Positions 47,963 to 58,382 of a stretch of 64,000 bases of DNA are shown here, piece after piece. The DNA comes from an uncultured Paracoccaceae bacterium. Its GTDB lineage: Bacteria > Pseudomonadota > Alphaproteobacteria > Rhodobacterales > Rhodobacteraceae. The notes under the pieces were generated by a model that saw only the letters and a list, made by a program, of their open reading frames with translations, had not been told where the DNA came from and searched no databases. Within the stretch, counting starts at the first letter, position 1. Every line of letters begins with the position of its first letter. The stretch spans positions 46,716 to 110,715 of the forward strand of contig CALAXT010000042.1 of the NCBI GenBank assembly GCA_937895435.1. Direction: 5' to 3'. The position numbers were made by a program, and so were the translations under genes.

Positions 47963-49369
47963 TCAGCAGCTGTAATACAGCTGGAATTCTACTGGGTGAG
48001 GTGTGTGCTCATAGGCATAAACCTCTTCCCACTTGAGGGCGATATACCCTTCAAGCTGGTCTTTGGTGAACACGTCGCCTGCCAGCAGGAAGTCGTGATC
48101 TTTTTCCAGTTCCACCAGCGCCTCGCGCAGCGAACCACAAACCGTCGGGATTGCGGCCAGTTCTTCTGGCGGCAGATCATAAAGATCTTTGTCAGAAGCT
48201 GCGCCGGGATCAATCTTGTTTTTAATCCCATCAAGGCCAGCCATCATAAGTGCTGCGAATGCCAGATAGGGGTTGGCTGATGGATCGGGGAAGCGCGCTT
48301 CGACACGCTTTGCTTTGGGCGATTCGGTCCACGGAATACGCACACAGCCCGAACGGTTGCGGGCTGAATAGGCACGCAGAACCGGGGCCTCAAAGCCCGG
48401 GATCAGGCGCTTATAGCTGTTGGTGCCCGGGTTTGTGATCGCATTCAGTGCTTTGGCGTGCTTGAGAATGCCGCCGATGTACCACAGCGCTTCCTGGCTG
48501 AGATCGGCATATTTATCGCCGGCAAAGAGCGGCTTGCCGTCTTTCCAGATCGACATGTTCACATGCATGCCCGAGCCGTTATCGCCCTTGATCGGTTTGG
48601 GCATAAAGGTGGCTGACTTGCCGTAAGCGTGCGCCACGTTGTGGATCACATATTTGTATTTCTGAATTTCATCCGCCTGTTTGGTCAGCGTGCCGAAAAT
48701 CAGACCCAGTTCATGCTGGCACGAAGCCACTTCGTGGTGGTGCTTGTCGACCTTCATGCCCATGCGCTTCATGGTTGACAGCATTTCCGACCGCAGATCT
48801 TGGGCTTCATCGGTGGGGTTCACCGGGAAATAGCCACCTTTGACGCCCGGGCGATGGCCCATGTTGCCCATTTCGTATTTGGTGTCGGAATTCCACGATG
48901 CGTCGACTGCGTCGACCTCATAAGACACCTTGTTGATGCCAACTTGAAAGCGGACATCATCAAACAGGAAAAATTCGGCTTCTGGGCCCATGTAAGCCGT
49001 GTCGCCGATCCCTGATGATTTCAGATAGGCTTCTGCTTTCAGCGCGGTGCTGCGTGGATCGCGGCTGTAGGCCTCGCCCGTGTCAGGTTCCACCACGTTG
49101 CAATGGATGCAAAGCGTCTTTTCCGCATAAAACGGGTCAAGATAGGCGCTTTCCGTATCAGCCATCAGCTTCATGTCGGATTGGTCGATTGATTTCCAGC
49201 CAGCGATCGACGAGCCGTCGAACATAAAGCCTTCGTCAAGGAAGTCTTCATCAACCAGATCGGCGACCACGGTCACATGCTGAAGCTTCCCGCGCGGGTC
49301 GGTGAAGCGGATATCGACATATTCGATATCTTCGTCCTTGATCATCTGGAGGACATTACTCTTGCTCAT
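47963..49369 (-). CDS. glnA: Glutamine synthetase, type I (GSI-beta)
   Basis: A 468-residue dodecameric enzyme that fixes ammonia into glutamate with ATP. The start [23 protein letters not shown], Mg-binding [13 protein letters not shown] near 50, ATP motif [21 protein letters not shown] near 258-278, and glutamate site [10 protein letters not shown] near 343 are complete. Tyr397 in [11 protein letters not shown] is the adenylylation target of GlnE, so activity should be switched by nitrogen state through GlnB. It lies 61 bp after glnB; one operon with a clear terminator downstream. Confidence 0.97.
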   Translation of the reverse strand: MSKSNVLQMIKDEDIEYVDIRFTDPRGKLQHVTVVADLVDEDFLDEGFMFDGSSIAGWKSIDQSDMKLMADTESAYLDPFYAEKTLCIHCNVVEPDTGEAYSRDPRSTALKAEAYLKSSGIGDTAYMGPEAEFFLFDDVRFQVGINKVSYEVDAVDASWNSDTKYEMGNMGHRPGVKGGYFPVNPTDEAQDLRSEMLSTMKRMGMKVDKHHHEVASCQHELGLIFGTLTKQADEIQKYKYVIHNVAHAYGKSATFMPKPIKGDNGSGMHVNMSIWKDGKPLFAGDKYADLSQEALWYIGGILKHAKALNAITNPGTNSYKRLIPGFEAPVLRAYSARNRSGCVRIPWTESPKAKRVEARFPDPSANPYLAFAALMMAGLDGIKNKIDPGAASDKDLYDLPPEELAAIPTVCGSLREALVELEKDHDFLLAGDVFTKDQLEGYIALKWEEVYAYEHTPHPVEFQLYYSC

Positions 49370-49430
49370 CTGACCTTCATCCCTTCGTTTGAGCTAACAT
49401 TCGGGGCAATGGCTGCCCCACATGCATGTT

Positions 49431-49901
<471 letters not shown>

Positions 49902-49940
49902 TTAAATAATATGCAGTTTTGAATCGCAGGGTCTGAAAAA

Positions 49941-51509
49941 ATGCGTGAAGTTCTGACATCTGCCCAAATGCGCGCCGTTGAGGTGGATGAAATTAACCGT
50001 GGGGGGGTGACAGCGCGGGAACTGATGGCGCGGGCGGGGCGGGCTGCGCTGGATGCGGCTTTCGTAAACTGGCCCGACTTGGTGGAGGCGCGCGATCGGC
50101 GGGCCTGTGTGCTGTGCGGGCCGGGCAATAATGGTGGCGATGGGTTTGTTGTGGCGGGGATGTTGCGTGCGGCCGGGTGGTGGGTTGATCTGCGGTTTTT
50201 TGGCACCCGCGATCGGCTGTCACCAGCGGCGCGTCACTACCATGATTTGTGGCAAGATCTGCCTGCTGCGTTGGGCAATTCCAGCGCGCCTGTGAAATTG
50301 ATTGTTGATGCCGTGTTTGGCACTGGATTACGCCGTGCGTTGGGGGACGATATCCGTACCACCCTGGCCGATTTGGCTGCAACCCATCCGCGCGGTACAG
50401 CGCGACGGCTGGCGCTTGATGCGCCCTCGGGGCTTTGCCTGGACAGCGGGCGGGTGCTGGGGGGCGGTTTTGTTCCCTTGCCGACTGATCTGACCGTCAG
50501 TTTTCATCGTGGCAAACTGGGGCATTATCTGGCGGATGGGCCGCAAAGCTGCGGCATGTTGAAGATTTGCGATATTGGTTTGCATGGGCGTGTGCCCAAG
50601 CCGCTTTTGCTGGCCCGCCCGGAGCCTGCTTTGCTGGATAAGGCCGACCTTTGCGGGGGGTTGGCTGCGGGAGTGGGTGCGGGGGTGGGTGGGCACAAAT
50701 ATGATTTTGGTCATACCCTAATTGTGTCTGGCCCGTTGGGGCACGCGGGGGCGGCGCGATTGGCTGCGCGCGCTGCGCTGCGGGTGGGGGCGGGGCTGGT
50801 CTCTTTGGCAAGCCCGCCTGCGGCAATGGTGCAAAACACGCAACTGCCAGATGCTGTGATGGTGCGCCCAATGCCCGGGGCTGCGGGTTTGGGGCGATTG
50901 CTCCAAGACCGCCGTATTGCGGCGCTGTGCTTGGGGCCGGGTATGGGATTGGGCGCGCGAGGACGTCGCTTGGTTGCGACAGCGCTTGAAGCCAAGCGGG
51001 CCACCGTGCTGGATGCGGATGCGCTGAGCGCCTTTGCGGATGACCCGTCGGCGTTGTTTGCGCAACTGCATCCGGGTGTTGTGCTGACCCCCCACGGTGG
51101 AGAATTTGCCCGGCTTTTCCCCGACATTGCAGCGCGCCTGAGCGCTGAGGCCGGTGAGGGTCCGGCCTTTTCCAAGTGTGATGCCACCATCATGGCCGCC
51201 GCGCGGGCTGGGGCGGTGGTGCTGCTGAAAGGGCATGATACGGTGATTGCCGCACCTGATGGGCGCGTGGTTCTGAGTGCGGCCAGCTATCACTGCGCTG
51301 CCCCTTGGTTGGCCACGGCGGGTGCGGGTGATGTTTTGGCCGGCATGATTGCTGGGTTAATGGCGCGGGGGCTTGCGCCCTTTGCGGCGGCGCAAAATGC
51401 TGCTTGGTTGCATGTGGCGGCTGCGCGCAACTTTGGGCCGGGGTTGATTGCGGATGATCTGCCTGAGCAATTGCCTGCGGTTTTTCGGGCCCTCTTTGAT
51501 GCGCCCTGA
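49941..51509 (+). CDS. nnr: Bifunctional NAD(P)HX epimerase/dehydratase Nnr
   Basis: A 522-residue repair enzyme for hydrated NADH/NADPH. The N-terminal YjeF domain (about 1-215) has LTSAQMRAVEVDEI and LCGPGNNGGDGFVVAGML near 54-71, which converts R- to S-NAD(P)HX. The C-terminal ribokinase-like domain (about 235-515) has KYDFGHTLIVSGPLGHAGAAR, LGPGMGLG near 332, and TAGAGDVLAGMIAGLMARG near 455-473, the ATP/ADP-dependent dehydratase site. Both modules appear intact. It is divergent from glnB and followed by tRNA-Leu. Confidence 0.94.
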   Translation: MREVLTSAQMRAVEVDEINRGGVTARELMARAGRAALDAAFVNWPDLVEARDRRACVLCGPGNNGGDGFVVAGMLRAAGWWVDLRFFGTRDRLSPAARHYHDLWQDLPAALGNSSAPVKLIVDAVFGTGLRRALGDDIRTTLADLAATHPRGTARRLALDAPSGLCLDSGRVLGGGFVPLPTDLTVSFHRGKLGHYLADGPQSCGMLKICDIGLHGRVPKPLLLARPEPALLDKADLCGGLAAGVGAGVGGHKYDFGHTLIVSGPLGHAGAARLAARAALRVGAGLVSLASPPAAMVQNTQLPDAVMVRPMPGAAGLGRLLQDRRIAALCLGPGMGLGARGRRLVATALEAKRATVLDADALSAFADDPSALFAQLHPGVVLTPHGGEFARLFPDIAARLSAEAGEGPAFSKCDATIMAAARAGAVVLLKGHDTVIAAPDGRVVLSAASYHCAAPWLATAGAGDVLAGMIAGLMARGLAPFAAAQNAAWLHVAAARNFGPGLIADDLPEQLPAVFRALFDAP

Positions 51510-51615
51510 GCGCCCAAAGAGGGGGCATGATTTTCCACTCGCATCCGCTGCGCGGCTTTGCTAGAACGGCGCGGATTTTGGGGGCGGTGCCGTTTGTATG
51601 GCCCCTACGGTTCAT

Positions 51616-51700
51616 GCGGGTGTGGCGAAATTGGCAGACGCACCAGATTTAGGTTCTGGCGCCGCAAGGCGTGGGGGTTCAAGTCCCTCCACCCGCACCA
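51616..51700 (+). tRNA. tRNA-Leu, anticodon UAG
   Basis: An 85-base tRNA with acceptor GCGGGTG pairing CACCCGC and an encoded CCA end. The anticodon stem CCAGA/TCTGG holds loop TTTAGGT, giving UAG, which reads CUA (and probably other CUN). A variable arm typical of type II tRNA (GGCGCCGCAAGGCGT region) and the T arm GGGGGTTCAAGTCCCTC are present. It ends 22 bp before the trigger-factor start, so tRNA and tig may share a transcript. It is not disrupted by any integrated element. Confidence 0.95.
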
Positions 51701-51722
51701 GATAGAAAGAGGAATGGAAAGC

Positions 51723-53054
51723 ATGCAGGTCACCGAGACCCTGAACGAAGGTCTGAAGCGCGGCTACACCATCACGGTGACAGCAGCGGAACTGGACGTA
51801 AAGGTCCAGGAAAAGCTGATCGAGGCGCAGCCCGAGATCGAAATGAAGGGCTTTCGCAAGGGCAAGGTGCCGATGGCATTGCTGCGCAAGCAATATGGCG
51901 AGCGCCTGATGGGCGACGCTATGCAAGACGCGATCGATGGTGCGATGAAATCGCATTTTGAAACCACCGGCGACCGTCCCGCGTTGCAGCCAGACGTCAA
52001 GATGACCAATGACGACTGGAAAGAGGGCGACGATGTTGTGGTGTCGATGGCATATGAATGCCTGCCGGCAATCCCCGAGGTTGACCTGAGCGCCATCAAG
52101 CTTGAGCGTCTGGTGGCCAAGGCAGAATCTGCGGCTGTAGATGAAGCATTGGAAAATCTGGCAGGTTCGGCCAAGAATTTTGAAGATCGCAAAAAAGGCA
52201 CCAAAGCCAAATCAGGCGATCAGGTTGTGATCGACTTTTTGGGCAAAGTTGACGGTGAAGCCTTTGAAGGCGGCGCTGGCACCGACTATCCGTTAGAGCT
52301 GGGTTCAAATTCGTTCATTCCGGGCTTTGAAGATCAGCTGGTTGGCGCCAAGGCAGGCGAAGAAGTTGCAGTGAACGTGACGTTCCCGGCCGAGTATGGC
52401 GCGCAGCATCTGGCCGGCAAGGCCGCCGTGTTTGACTGCACGGTAAAGGCTGTCAAAGCCCCCAAGCCTGCTGAGATCAACGATGATCTGGCCAAAAACT
52501 TTGGGGCAGAAAGCCTCGATGCGTTGAAGGCCCAGATTGCTGAACGGCTTGAGGCCGAATATCAGGGCGCGGCACGCGCCGTTCTTAAGCGCGGTCTGCT
52601 GGATCAACTGGATAAGCTTGTGACATTTGATCTGCCGCCAAGCCTGCTGGAAGCTGAGGCCAGCCAGATCGCGCACCAGCTGTGGCACGAAGATCACCCC
52701 GAGGTGCACGATCACAACCATGAAGCGGTCGAGGTCACTGATGAGCACCGCACATTGGCTGCGCGCCGCGTGCGCTTGGGCTTGGTGATGGCCGAGATGG
52801 GCCGCAAAGCGGAAATCGAAGTAACCGATGCCGAAATGACCCAAGCAGTGATGGCGGCTGCCCGTCAATATCCGGGCCAGGAGCGTGCGTTTTTTGATTT
52901 TGTGAAGAACAACGCCAATGTGCAGCAGCAGCTGCGTGCGCCGATCTTTGAAGACAAGGTTGTCGATCACATCTGTGCTGGTGCGACCGTAACAGATGTA
53001 GAAGTGACCAAAGACGCGCTGCAAAAAGCCGTTGAGGCGTTAGAAGAAATGTAA
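51723..53054 (+). CDS. tig: Trigger factor
   Basis: A 443-residue ribosome-bound chaperone and prolyl isomerase. Ribosome-docking motif GFRKGKVP at 43-50, FKBP-type domain near 155-240 ([21 protein letters not shown] and [17 protein letters not shown]), and a helical C-terminal arm. ATG 51723 is used since AGAGGA at 51708-51713 is the right distance; the frame runs back through the tRNA and is not coding there. A terminator lies 33 bp after the stop. A His-rich insert ([17 protein letters not shown], about 320-336) is notable. Confidence 0.96.
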   Translation: MQVTETLNEGLKRGYTITVTAAELDVKVQEKLIEAQPEIEMKGFRKGKVPMALLRKQYGERLMGDAMQDAIDGAMKSHFETTGDRPALQPDVKMTNDDWKEGDDVVVSMAYECLPAIPEVDLSAIKLERLVAKAESAAVDEALENLAGSAKNFEDRKKGTKAKSGDQVVIDFLGKVDGEAFEGGAGTDYPLELGSNSFIPGFEDQLVGAKAGEEVAVNVTFPAEYGAQHLAGKAAVFDCTVKAVKAPKPAEINDDLAKNFGAESLDALKAQIAERLEAEYQGAARAVLKRGLLDQLDKLVTFDLPPSLLEAEASQIAHQLWHEDHPEVHDHNHEAVEVTDEHRTLAARRVRLGLVMAEMGRKAEIEVTDAEMTQAVMAAARQYPGQERAFFDFVKNNANVQQQLRAPIFEDKVVDHICAGATVTDVEVTKDALQKAVEALEEM

Positions 53055-53086
53055 GACCTGCAGCCAAAAGGCTGTGTGGTCTGACG

Positions 53087-53117
53087 CGCCCGCCCTTTCA
53101 CAGGGGCGGGCGTTTTT
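53087..53117 (+). terminator. Intrinsic terminator of tig
   Basis: CGCCCGCCC (53087-53095) pairs with GGGCGGGCG (53104-53112), followed directly by TTTTT. The stop of tig is 33 bp upstream. Confidence 0.85.
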
Positions 53118-53175
53118 CATGGGCAGATTTTGCCAAAGATATTGGGCAAATCTGTACCGCGCTGCTGTGGGCTGC

Positions 53176-53204
53176 TTGACATTTTTTGCCTCAGCCTCTA
53201 GGTC
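53176..53204 (+). promoter_or_regulatory. rplU: Putative housekeeping promoter of rplU-rpmA
   Basis: TTGACA (53176-53181), a 17-bp gap, and TAGGTC (53199-53204). The -35 matches consensus exactly; the -10 is weak, as commonly seen in alphaproteobacteria. It sits 157 bp before the rplU start. Confidence 0.5.
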
Positions 53205-53361
53205 GCGTGGATCAAAGTTCCGCCTTGGCGGTCTTTTGGTATTTTGCAACACGGCCCAAACGGGCTGCGCTGTCCGAGGCGCTTCGGCACCAACACTGCT
53301 TTCAGGCCCTAGCCTGTCAAAAGCAGAGGCCACAGGACGCGGTCAATAAAAGGAAAGACCC

Positions 53362-53823
53362 ATGTTCGCGGTTCTCAAAACCGGTGGCAAACAGTACAAA
53401 GTGCAAAGCGGCGACGTTTTGCGGGTTGAACTGGTGGCAGCCGAAGCTGGCGATAAGATCCAGTTTAACGAAATTCTCATGCTTGGTGGCGATGCCCCCA
53501 CGCTTGGCGCGCCGCTTGTTGCTGGCGCCGCCGTGCAGGCAGAAGTGATCGACAATATCAAAGCTGATAAGGTCATTCACTATGTCAAACGCCGCCGCAA
53601 GCACTCATCGCAGCGTACCAAAGGTCATCGCCAAAAGCTGACGCTGGTGCGTGTGACTGACATTCTGGCCAGCGGCGCTGAGACCAGCGGCGTCAAAGTT
53701 GCAATCGGCACCGCTTCGGCGCGCCGTGCAGCCCATGATGCAGCACCTGTGGCCGAAGCGGCTGCAGCCCCAGCGAAACCCAAGCGTGCGGCCAAAGCGG
53801 CTGCCGCCCCAGCGCAGGAGTAA
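53362..53823 (+). CDS. rplU: 50S ribosomal protein L21
   Basis: A 153-residue protein. FAVLKTGGKQYKVQSGDVLRVE starts it and KRRRKHSSQRTKGHRQKLTLVRV ends the core near residue 97. An extra 50 residues rich in Ala, Lys and Pro follow (AAPAKPKRAAKAAAAPAQ), as in many Rhodobacterales. L21 binds 23S rRNA near domain II. It is 6 bp before rpmA. Confidence 0.97.
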   Translation: MFAVLKTGGKQYKVQSGDVLRVELVAAEAGDKIQFNEILMLGGDAPTLGAPLVAGAAVQAEVIDNIKADKVIHYVKRRRKHSSQRTKGHRQKLTLVRVTDILASGAETSGVKVAIGTASARRAAHDAAPVAEAAAAPAKPKRAAKAAAAPAQE

Positions 53824-53829
53824 CGCAAG

Positions 53830-54099
53830 ATGGCACATAAAAAAGCAGGCGGTTCATCACGCAACGGTCGTGATTCGGCTGGCCGTCGTTTGGGCGTTAA
53901 GCTCTATGGCGGGCAAGCCGCAGCGCCAGGCAACATCATCGTGCGTCAGCGCGGAACCAAATGGTTTCCGGGTGTGGGCGTTGAGATGGGCCGTGACCAC
54001 ACGATCTTTTCGGTCATTGATGGTCATGTGACCTTCAAAAAAGGCCTGAAAGGCCGGACCTTTATTTCGGTTGTTCCTGCAGCCGAGGCTGCTGAATAA
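53830..54099 (+). CDS. rpmA: 50S ribosomal protein L27
   Basis: An 89-residue protein, [23 protein letters not shown], with [25 protein letters not shown] in the middle; the N-terminal tail reaches the peptidyl-transferase centre. No Firmicutes-type cleaved extension. Together with rplU it is the usual two-gene operon. Confidence 0.97.
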   Translation: MAHKKAGGSSRNGRDSAGRRLGVKLYGGQAAAPGNIIVRQRGTKWFPGVGVEMGRDHTIFSVIDGHVTFKKGLKGRTFISVVPAAEAAE

Positions 54100-54120
54100 G
54101 CCGAAACAACCCAAGCTTAT

Positions 54121-54156
54121 AAAAGGGGATCGGCCTGGCCGGTCCCCTTTTTTATT
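54121..54156 (+). terminator. Intrinsic terminator after rpmA
   Basis: AAAAGGGGATCGGCC and GGCCGGTCCCCTTTT form a long stem with one wobble pair, followed by a T-rich run TTTATTTATT. It separates rplU-rpmA from the following GNAT-obg-proBA genes. Confidence 0.85.
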
Positions 54157-54282
54157 TATTAGTCTGATCTTTGCTTTGGTCTGTCACATTGCTGCGACCT
54201 AGGCGTGATTGAAGAGCCGCAGACACCCGCCCCTTAGTTTGGGCACATGCGCCTGTGGCGGCGTGATGAAAGGACCATGGCC

Positions 54283-54837
54283 ATGAAGCTTGATGTGATT
54301 CCAAACCAGCCAGTGATTGCCGCGACCCGCTTTATTTTGCGCCCGCTGCGCAGGTCTGATCCCGGGCTTTTGGCGATGTATACCTCTGACAGGCGCCTGG
54401 CTGAGGGCACAAGCCGCATCCCCCACCCATTGCCGCCTGGCACGTCAGAGGCCTTTGTGGCCCGGGCAATGGCGCCGTCGCGCCACGAAGATATATGGGC
54501 GCTGGATGGGGCTGAACATGGTTTGGCCGAAGTGTTGGGTGTGATCAGTCTGACTCGGATGGAAATGGCCAAACCGGGCATCAGCCAATCTGAAATTGGG
54601 TATTGGGTGGCGCCGGCCTTTTGGAATGCCGGTTTTGCGTCAGAGGCGGTCAAGACTTTGATCGCGGCAAACCCGCACAATGCGCGGTCGCTGTTTGGCC
54701 GGGTGTTTCAGGATAATCCGGCATCGGCACGCGTGTTGACCAATTGTGGCTTTCAATATTTGGGTGACGCCGAGATTTTCAGCGTGGCGCGTAAGGCTTT
54801 GGTGCCAACTTGGACCTATATCCGCCAGCAGGGCTGA
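54283..54837 (+). CDS. GNAT family N-acetyltransferase (RimJ/RimL-like)
   Basis: A 184-residue GNAT-fold enzyme. It begins with VIAATRFILRPLRRSDPGLL, typical of RimJ/RimL-like protein N-acetyltransferases, followed by acetyl-CoA loop EIGYWVAPAFWNAGFASEAVKTLI near 102-125 and VFQDNPASARVLTNCGFQYLG near 140-160. Substrate unknown. ATG 54283 with GAAAGGA eight bases ahead is chosen over two earlier starts. In Rhodobacterales it commonly sits between rpmA and obg, as here. Confidence 0.9.
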   Translation: MKLDVIPNQPVIAATRFILRPLRRSDPGLLAMYTSDRRLAEGTSRIPHPLPPGTSEAFVARAMAPSRHEDIWALDGAEHGLAEVLGVISLTRMEMAKPGISQSEIGYWVAPAFWNAGFASEAVKTLIAANPHNARSLFGRVFQDNPASARVLTNCGFQYLGDAEIFSVARKALVPTWTYIRQQG

Positions 54838-54913
54838 TCCTTTGGGCTTTTTCTTGCGGATGGATTGCGCTATTGCGCAGGTTTGATCGTCTCTGGCAGG
54901 AAAGCAGGCCGCT

Positions 54914-55939
54914 ATGAAATTTCTGGATCTGACCAAGGTCTATATCCGTTCAGGCGGCGGCGGCGCGGGCTGTATCAGCTTTCGGCGTGAAAAAAACGTG
55001 GAATATGGCGGGCCTGATGGCGGTGACGGCGGCAAGGGTGGATCGGTCTTTGCCGAGGCGGTCGATGGGCTGAACACGCTGATTGATTTTCGCTATCAAC
55101 AGCATTTCTTTGCGAAATCTGGTACGCCGGGCATGGGGCGGCTGCGCACTGGCCCCAATGGCGATGATATCGTGCTTGAGGTGCCTGTTGGCACCGAAAT
55201 TTTGGACGAAGACGAAGAAACTGTTTTGGCGGATTTGACCCATTTGGGCCAACGTGTCTTGCTGGCAAAGGGCGGTAATGGTGGCTTTGGCAACCATTAT
55301 TTCAAATCAGCCACCAATCAGGCGCCCCGTCGTGCCAACCCCGGCCAAGAAGGTGTAGAGCGCACGATTTGGCTGCGGTTGAAACTGATTGCAGATGCCG
55401 GGCTTGTCGGCTTGCCCAATGCGGGCAAATCAACCTTTTTGGCGGCTGTGTCCAATGCGCGGCCCAAAATTGCGGATTATCCCTTTACGACATTGGTCCC
55501 AAACTTGGGCGTTGTGGGTATTGATGGCCGCGAATTTGTGATGGCCGATGTGCCGGGCTTGATTGCGGGCGCGTCTGAGGGGCGGGGGCTGGGTGATCAG
55601 TTTTTGGCCCATGTCGAGCGCTGCGCTGTTTTGCTGCATTTGGTGGATGGCACGTCGGCAACCGTTACGCGTGATTATCGCACCATTGTACGTGAGCTTG
55701 AGGCCTATTCCCCCAAACTGGCGCGAAAGCCACGGATCACAGCACTCAATAAAATTGATGCGTTGGATGGCCCGACGTTGCGCCGCCGCCGTCAGGCATT
55801 GGAAAAGGCTGTGGGGGGGCCGGTGTTCACCATTTCGGGCGTCTCTGGTGCGGGTTTGCCTGAAATATTGCGTATTTTGCTGGCAACGATCACCACTGAG
55901 CGTGCCCCAGTTGAGGAAATCACGCCCTGGCACCCTTGA
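54914..55939 (+). CDS. obgE: GTPase Obg/CgtA
   Basis: A 341-residue ribosome-assembly and stress GTPase. The Gly-rich Obg domain (1-158) has [24 protein letters not shown] and [14 protein letters not shown]1 is GLPNAGKST near 166-174, G3 [12 protein letters not shown] near 213, G4 NKIDALDG near 278. The C-terminal OCT domain of longer homologues is absent; the protein ends VEEITPWHP. The stop overlaps the proB start (TTGA), suggesting translational coupling. Confidence 0.95.
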   Translation: MKFLDLTKVYIRSGGGGAGCISFRREKNVEYGGPDGGDGGKGGSVFAEAVDGLNTLIDFRYQQHFFAKSGTPGMGRLRTGPNGDDIVLEVPVGTEILDEDEETVLADLTHLGQRVLLAKGGNGGFGNHYFKSATNQAPRRANPGQEGVERTIWLRLKLIADAGLVGLPNAGKSTFLAAVSNARPKIADYPFTTLVPNLGVVGIDGREFVMADVPGLIAGASEGRGLGDQFLAHVERCAVLLHLVDGTSATVTRDYRTIVRELEAYSPKLARKPRITALNKIDALDGPTLRRRRQALEKAVGGPVFTISGVSGAGLPEILRILLATITTERAPVEEITPWHP

Positions 55940-57045
55940 CGCCAACTTTGCTGGGCGCCCGACGCTTAGTGGTTAAAATTGGCTCTGCCTTGTTGGTTGA
56001 GGGCCAATCAGGGCATTTGCGCGAAGATTGGTTGCAGGGCTTGGCGGCAGATGTTGCGCAGATCAAAGCGCGTGGCACGGATGTTGTGCTGGTGTCATCG
56101 GGGGCGATTGCGTTGGGGCGGGGGGTTTTGGGCCTGCCCGCAGGTGTTTTGGCACTGGAACAATCGCAGGCGGCTGCGGCCGTTGGGCAAATCCGGCTGG
56201 CCCGAGCCTATGAGGCGATGCTGGCGCCCCACGGGTTGACCACCGCGCAGGTGCTTGTCACGCTTGAAGATACTGAAGATCGGCGGCGTTATCTGAACAC
56301 GCGCGCCACGTTGGAGACCTTGCTGGGTTTGGGCGTGGTTCCGATTGTGAATGAAAATGACACGGTCGCGACGGATGAAATTCGCTTTGGCGACAATGAT
56401 CGACTGGCCGCGCAGGTGGCGGTGACGATTGGGGCTGATCAACTGGTTTTGCTGTCAGATGTTGATGGATTCTATTCGGCCAACCCAAAACAAGACCCAA
56501 GTGCGGTGCGGTTTGGCGTTGTCGAGACCATCACCCCAGAGATTGAGGCGATGGCGGGTGATCCGATATCGGGGCTGTCAAAGGGGGGCATGAAAACCAA
56601 GCTTTTGGCGGCAAAAACAGCCACGGCGGGCGGGTGTGCGATGGCGATCACCGAAGGATCGGTGGTTCAACCTTTGCATGCTTTGGCAAATGGCTCAGCG
56701 GCGACATGGTTTTTGGCCCAAGGTGATCCCTATCTGGCGCGCAAACGTTGGATTGGCGCGATGAAGCCCAAAGGCGAGATTTGTATCGATGCGGGTGCAG
56801 TGCAGGCATTGGCTCAGGGGAAATCCTTGTTGCCAGCAGGTGTGACAGGCGTGCGGGGCCGTTTTGGCCGGGGTGAACCTGTGGCGATTTTGGGCCCAGA
56901 TGGTGCGGCGCTGGGCTGTGGGCTGGTGCGCTATAGCAGCGAGGAAAGCCAAGCGATCTTGCGTTTGAAATCGGCAGAAATCACCCAAGTTTTGGGCTAT
57001 CCCGCGCGGGCTGCTCTGGTGCATCGCGATGATATGGTGCTTTGA
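55936..57045 (+). CDS. proB: Glutamate 5-kinase
   Basis: A 369-residue first enzyme of proline synthesis, phosphorylating glutamate. The kinase domain (about 1-255) has [15 protein letters not shown] near 9-23, [15 protein letters not shown] near 54-68, [12 protein letters not shown] near 152, and [16 protein letters not shown] near 214. A PUA domain (about 275-360) follows, giving the long ProB type that is feedback-inhibited by proline. The start is a TTG overlapping the obg stop by four bases; no ATG lies nearby that would fit. Confidence 0.95.
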   Translation: MTPTLLGARRLVVKIGSALLVEGQSGHLREDWLQGLAADVAQIKARGTDVVLVSSGAIALGRGVLGLPAGVLALEQSQAAAAVGQIRLARAYEAMLAPHGLTTAQVLVTLEDTEDRRRYLNTRATLETLLGLGVVPIVNENDTVATDEIRFGDNDRLAAQVAVTIGADQLVLLSDVDGFYSANPKQDPSAVRFGVVETITPEIEAMAGDPISGLSKGGMKTKLLAAKTATAGGCAMAITEGSVVQPLHALANGSAATWFLAQGDPYLARKRWIGAMKPKGEICIDAGAVQALAQGKSLLPAGVTGVRGRFGRGEPVAILGPDGAALGCGLVRYSSEESQAILRLKSAEITQVLGYPARAALVHRDDMVL

Positions 57046-57116
57046 CGCACCAAGGGTTGCGCGTTTGGTGGGGCCGTGCAAAAAATTTGTTTGTGAATGA
57101 CAGGGCGGACGTGGCG

Positions 57117-58382
57117 ATGACCGAACAGGGCGATATTGCGGTAATGATGCACGATATGGGGCTGGCGGCACGCGCTGCGGCCCAAGATCTGGCCTTTGCC
57201 ACGGCCGCGCAAAAATCGGGGGCGCTGCAGGCTGCGGCTGATGCGCTTTGGGAAAATCGCGATCAGATCATTGTGGCCAATGCCCAAGACATGGCAGCGG
57301 CCAAGGCCAAGGGTCTGTCAGGGGCGATGCTAGACCGCTTGGCGCTGGATGCGCCCCGTATCGCCGCTATGGCTGACGGGCTGCGTGCCATTGCGGCCCA
57401 AGCTGACCCTGTGGGGCAGGTTATCGCCGAATGGGACCAGCCCAACGGGCTGCATATCCGCCGGGTGCGCACGCCGCTTGGGGTGGTGGGGGTGATTTAT
57501 GAAAGCCGCCCCAATGTCACCGCCGATGCGGGCGCGCTGTGTCTGAAGGCAGGAAATGCGGTGATCTTACGTGGTGGTTCGGAAAGTGCTGCCTCATCGG
57601 CGGCGATTCACCAGGCACTTTTGGTGGGGCTGCGGGTGGCAGGCCTGCCTGAAACGGCCATTCAGCGTGTGCCCACACAAGATCGCGCCGCCGTCAGTGC
57701 GATGCTGGGGATGACTGGGTTGATTGATGTGATTGTGCCGCGGGGCGGCAAGGGGCTGGTCGGGCTGGTTCAGTCTGAGGCGCGCGTGCCTGTGTTTGCC
57801 CATCTTGAGGGTATTTGCCATGTCTATGTCGATGGTGATGCAGACCCTGACATGGCGCGGGCCATCGTGCTGAACGCCAAGACCCGGCGCACGGGCATTT
57901 GTGGTGCTGCGGAATGTTTATTGATTGATCAGCGTTTTTTTGACGCGCATGGCGCGCCGATGGTGCAAGATTTGCTGGATGCCGGCGTTGAGGTGCGCGC
58001 CGAGGGTGCGCTGGCCCAAATGCATGGCACTGTTCCCGCTGGCGCCGATGATTTTGGCCATGAATTTCTGGATATGATTATCGCTGCGCGTCTGGTCGAT
58101 GGGGTGGAGGGGGCTATTGCACATATTCGCCGCTATGGCAGCCAGCACACCGAGTCAATTATCACCGAAAATGATGCAACCGCCGAACGGTTTTTTACGC
58201 GGTTGGACAGTGCCATTTTGATGCGCAACGCCTCAACCCAGTTTGCGGATGGTGGTGAGTTTGGCATGGGGGGCGAAATTGGCATTGCCACCGGCAAAAT
58301 CCACGCCCGCGGCCCTGTTGGGGCCGAACAGTTGACCAGTTTCAAATATCTGGTCACGGCCCAAGGTGCTGTGCGCGGCTAA
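57117..58382 (+). CDS. proA: Glutamate-5-semialdehyde dehydrogenase (gamma-glutamyl phosphate reductase)
   Basis: A 421-residue NADPH-dependent enzyme making glutamate semialdehyde, the second step to proline. [40 protein letters not shown] and the catalytic Cys in [15 protein letters not shown] are visible. Two starts are credible: ATG 57117, which agrees with usual family length, or TTG 57042 overlapping the proB stop by TTGA exactly like the obg-proB junction; the extra 25 residues ([16 protein letters not shown]) look non-conserved. It is convergent with kdsA, stops overlapping by 4 bp. Confidence 0.94.
   Translation: MTEQGDIAVMMHDMGLAARAAAQDLAFATAAQKSGALQAAADALWENRDQIIVANAQDMAAAKAKGLSGAMLDRLALDAPRIAAMADGLRAIAAQADPVGQVIAEWDQPNGLHIRRVRTPLGVVGVIYESRPNVTADAGALCLKAGNAVILRGGSESAASSAAIHQALLVGLRVAGLPETAIQRVPTQDRAAVSAMLGMTGLIDVIVPRGGKGLVGLVQSEARVPVFAHLEGICHVYVDGDADPDMARAIVLNAKTRRTGICGAAECLLIDQRFFDAHGAPMVQDLLDAGVEVRAEGALAQMHGTVPAGADDFGHEFLDMIIAARLVDGVEGAIAHIRRYGSQHTESIITENDATAERFFTRLDSAILMRNASTQFADGGEFGMGGEIGIATGKIHARGPVGAEQLTSFKYLVTAQGAVRG

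Larger units (their letters stand above)
53055..53361 (+). other. 307-bp gap between tig and rplU: terminator, promoter and leader
   Basis: No gene is visible. It holds the tig terminator (53087-53117), a promoter-like TTGACA element (53176) and an untranslated leader of about 150 bp before rplU. The leader includes GC-rich stem-forming segments such as CCGAGGCGCTTCGG, which might take part in ribosomal protein autoregulation. AAAGGAAAG precedes the rplU start. Confidence 0.55.

Noticed and set aside
51558..51722. Frame through the tRNA into tig
   Set aside because: It runs across the tRNA-Leu gene; trigger factor starts at 51723.
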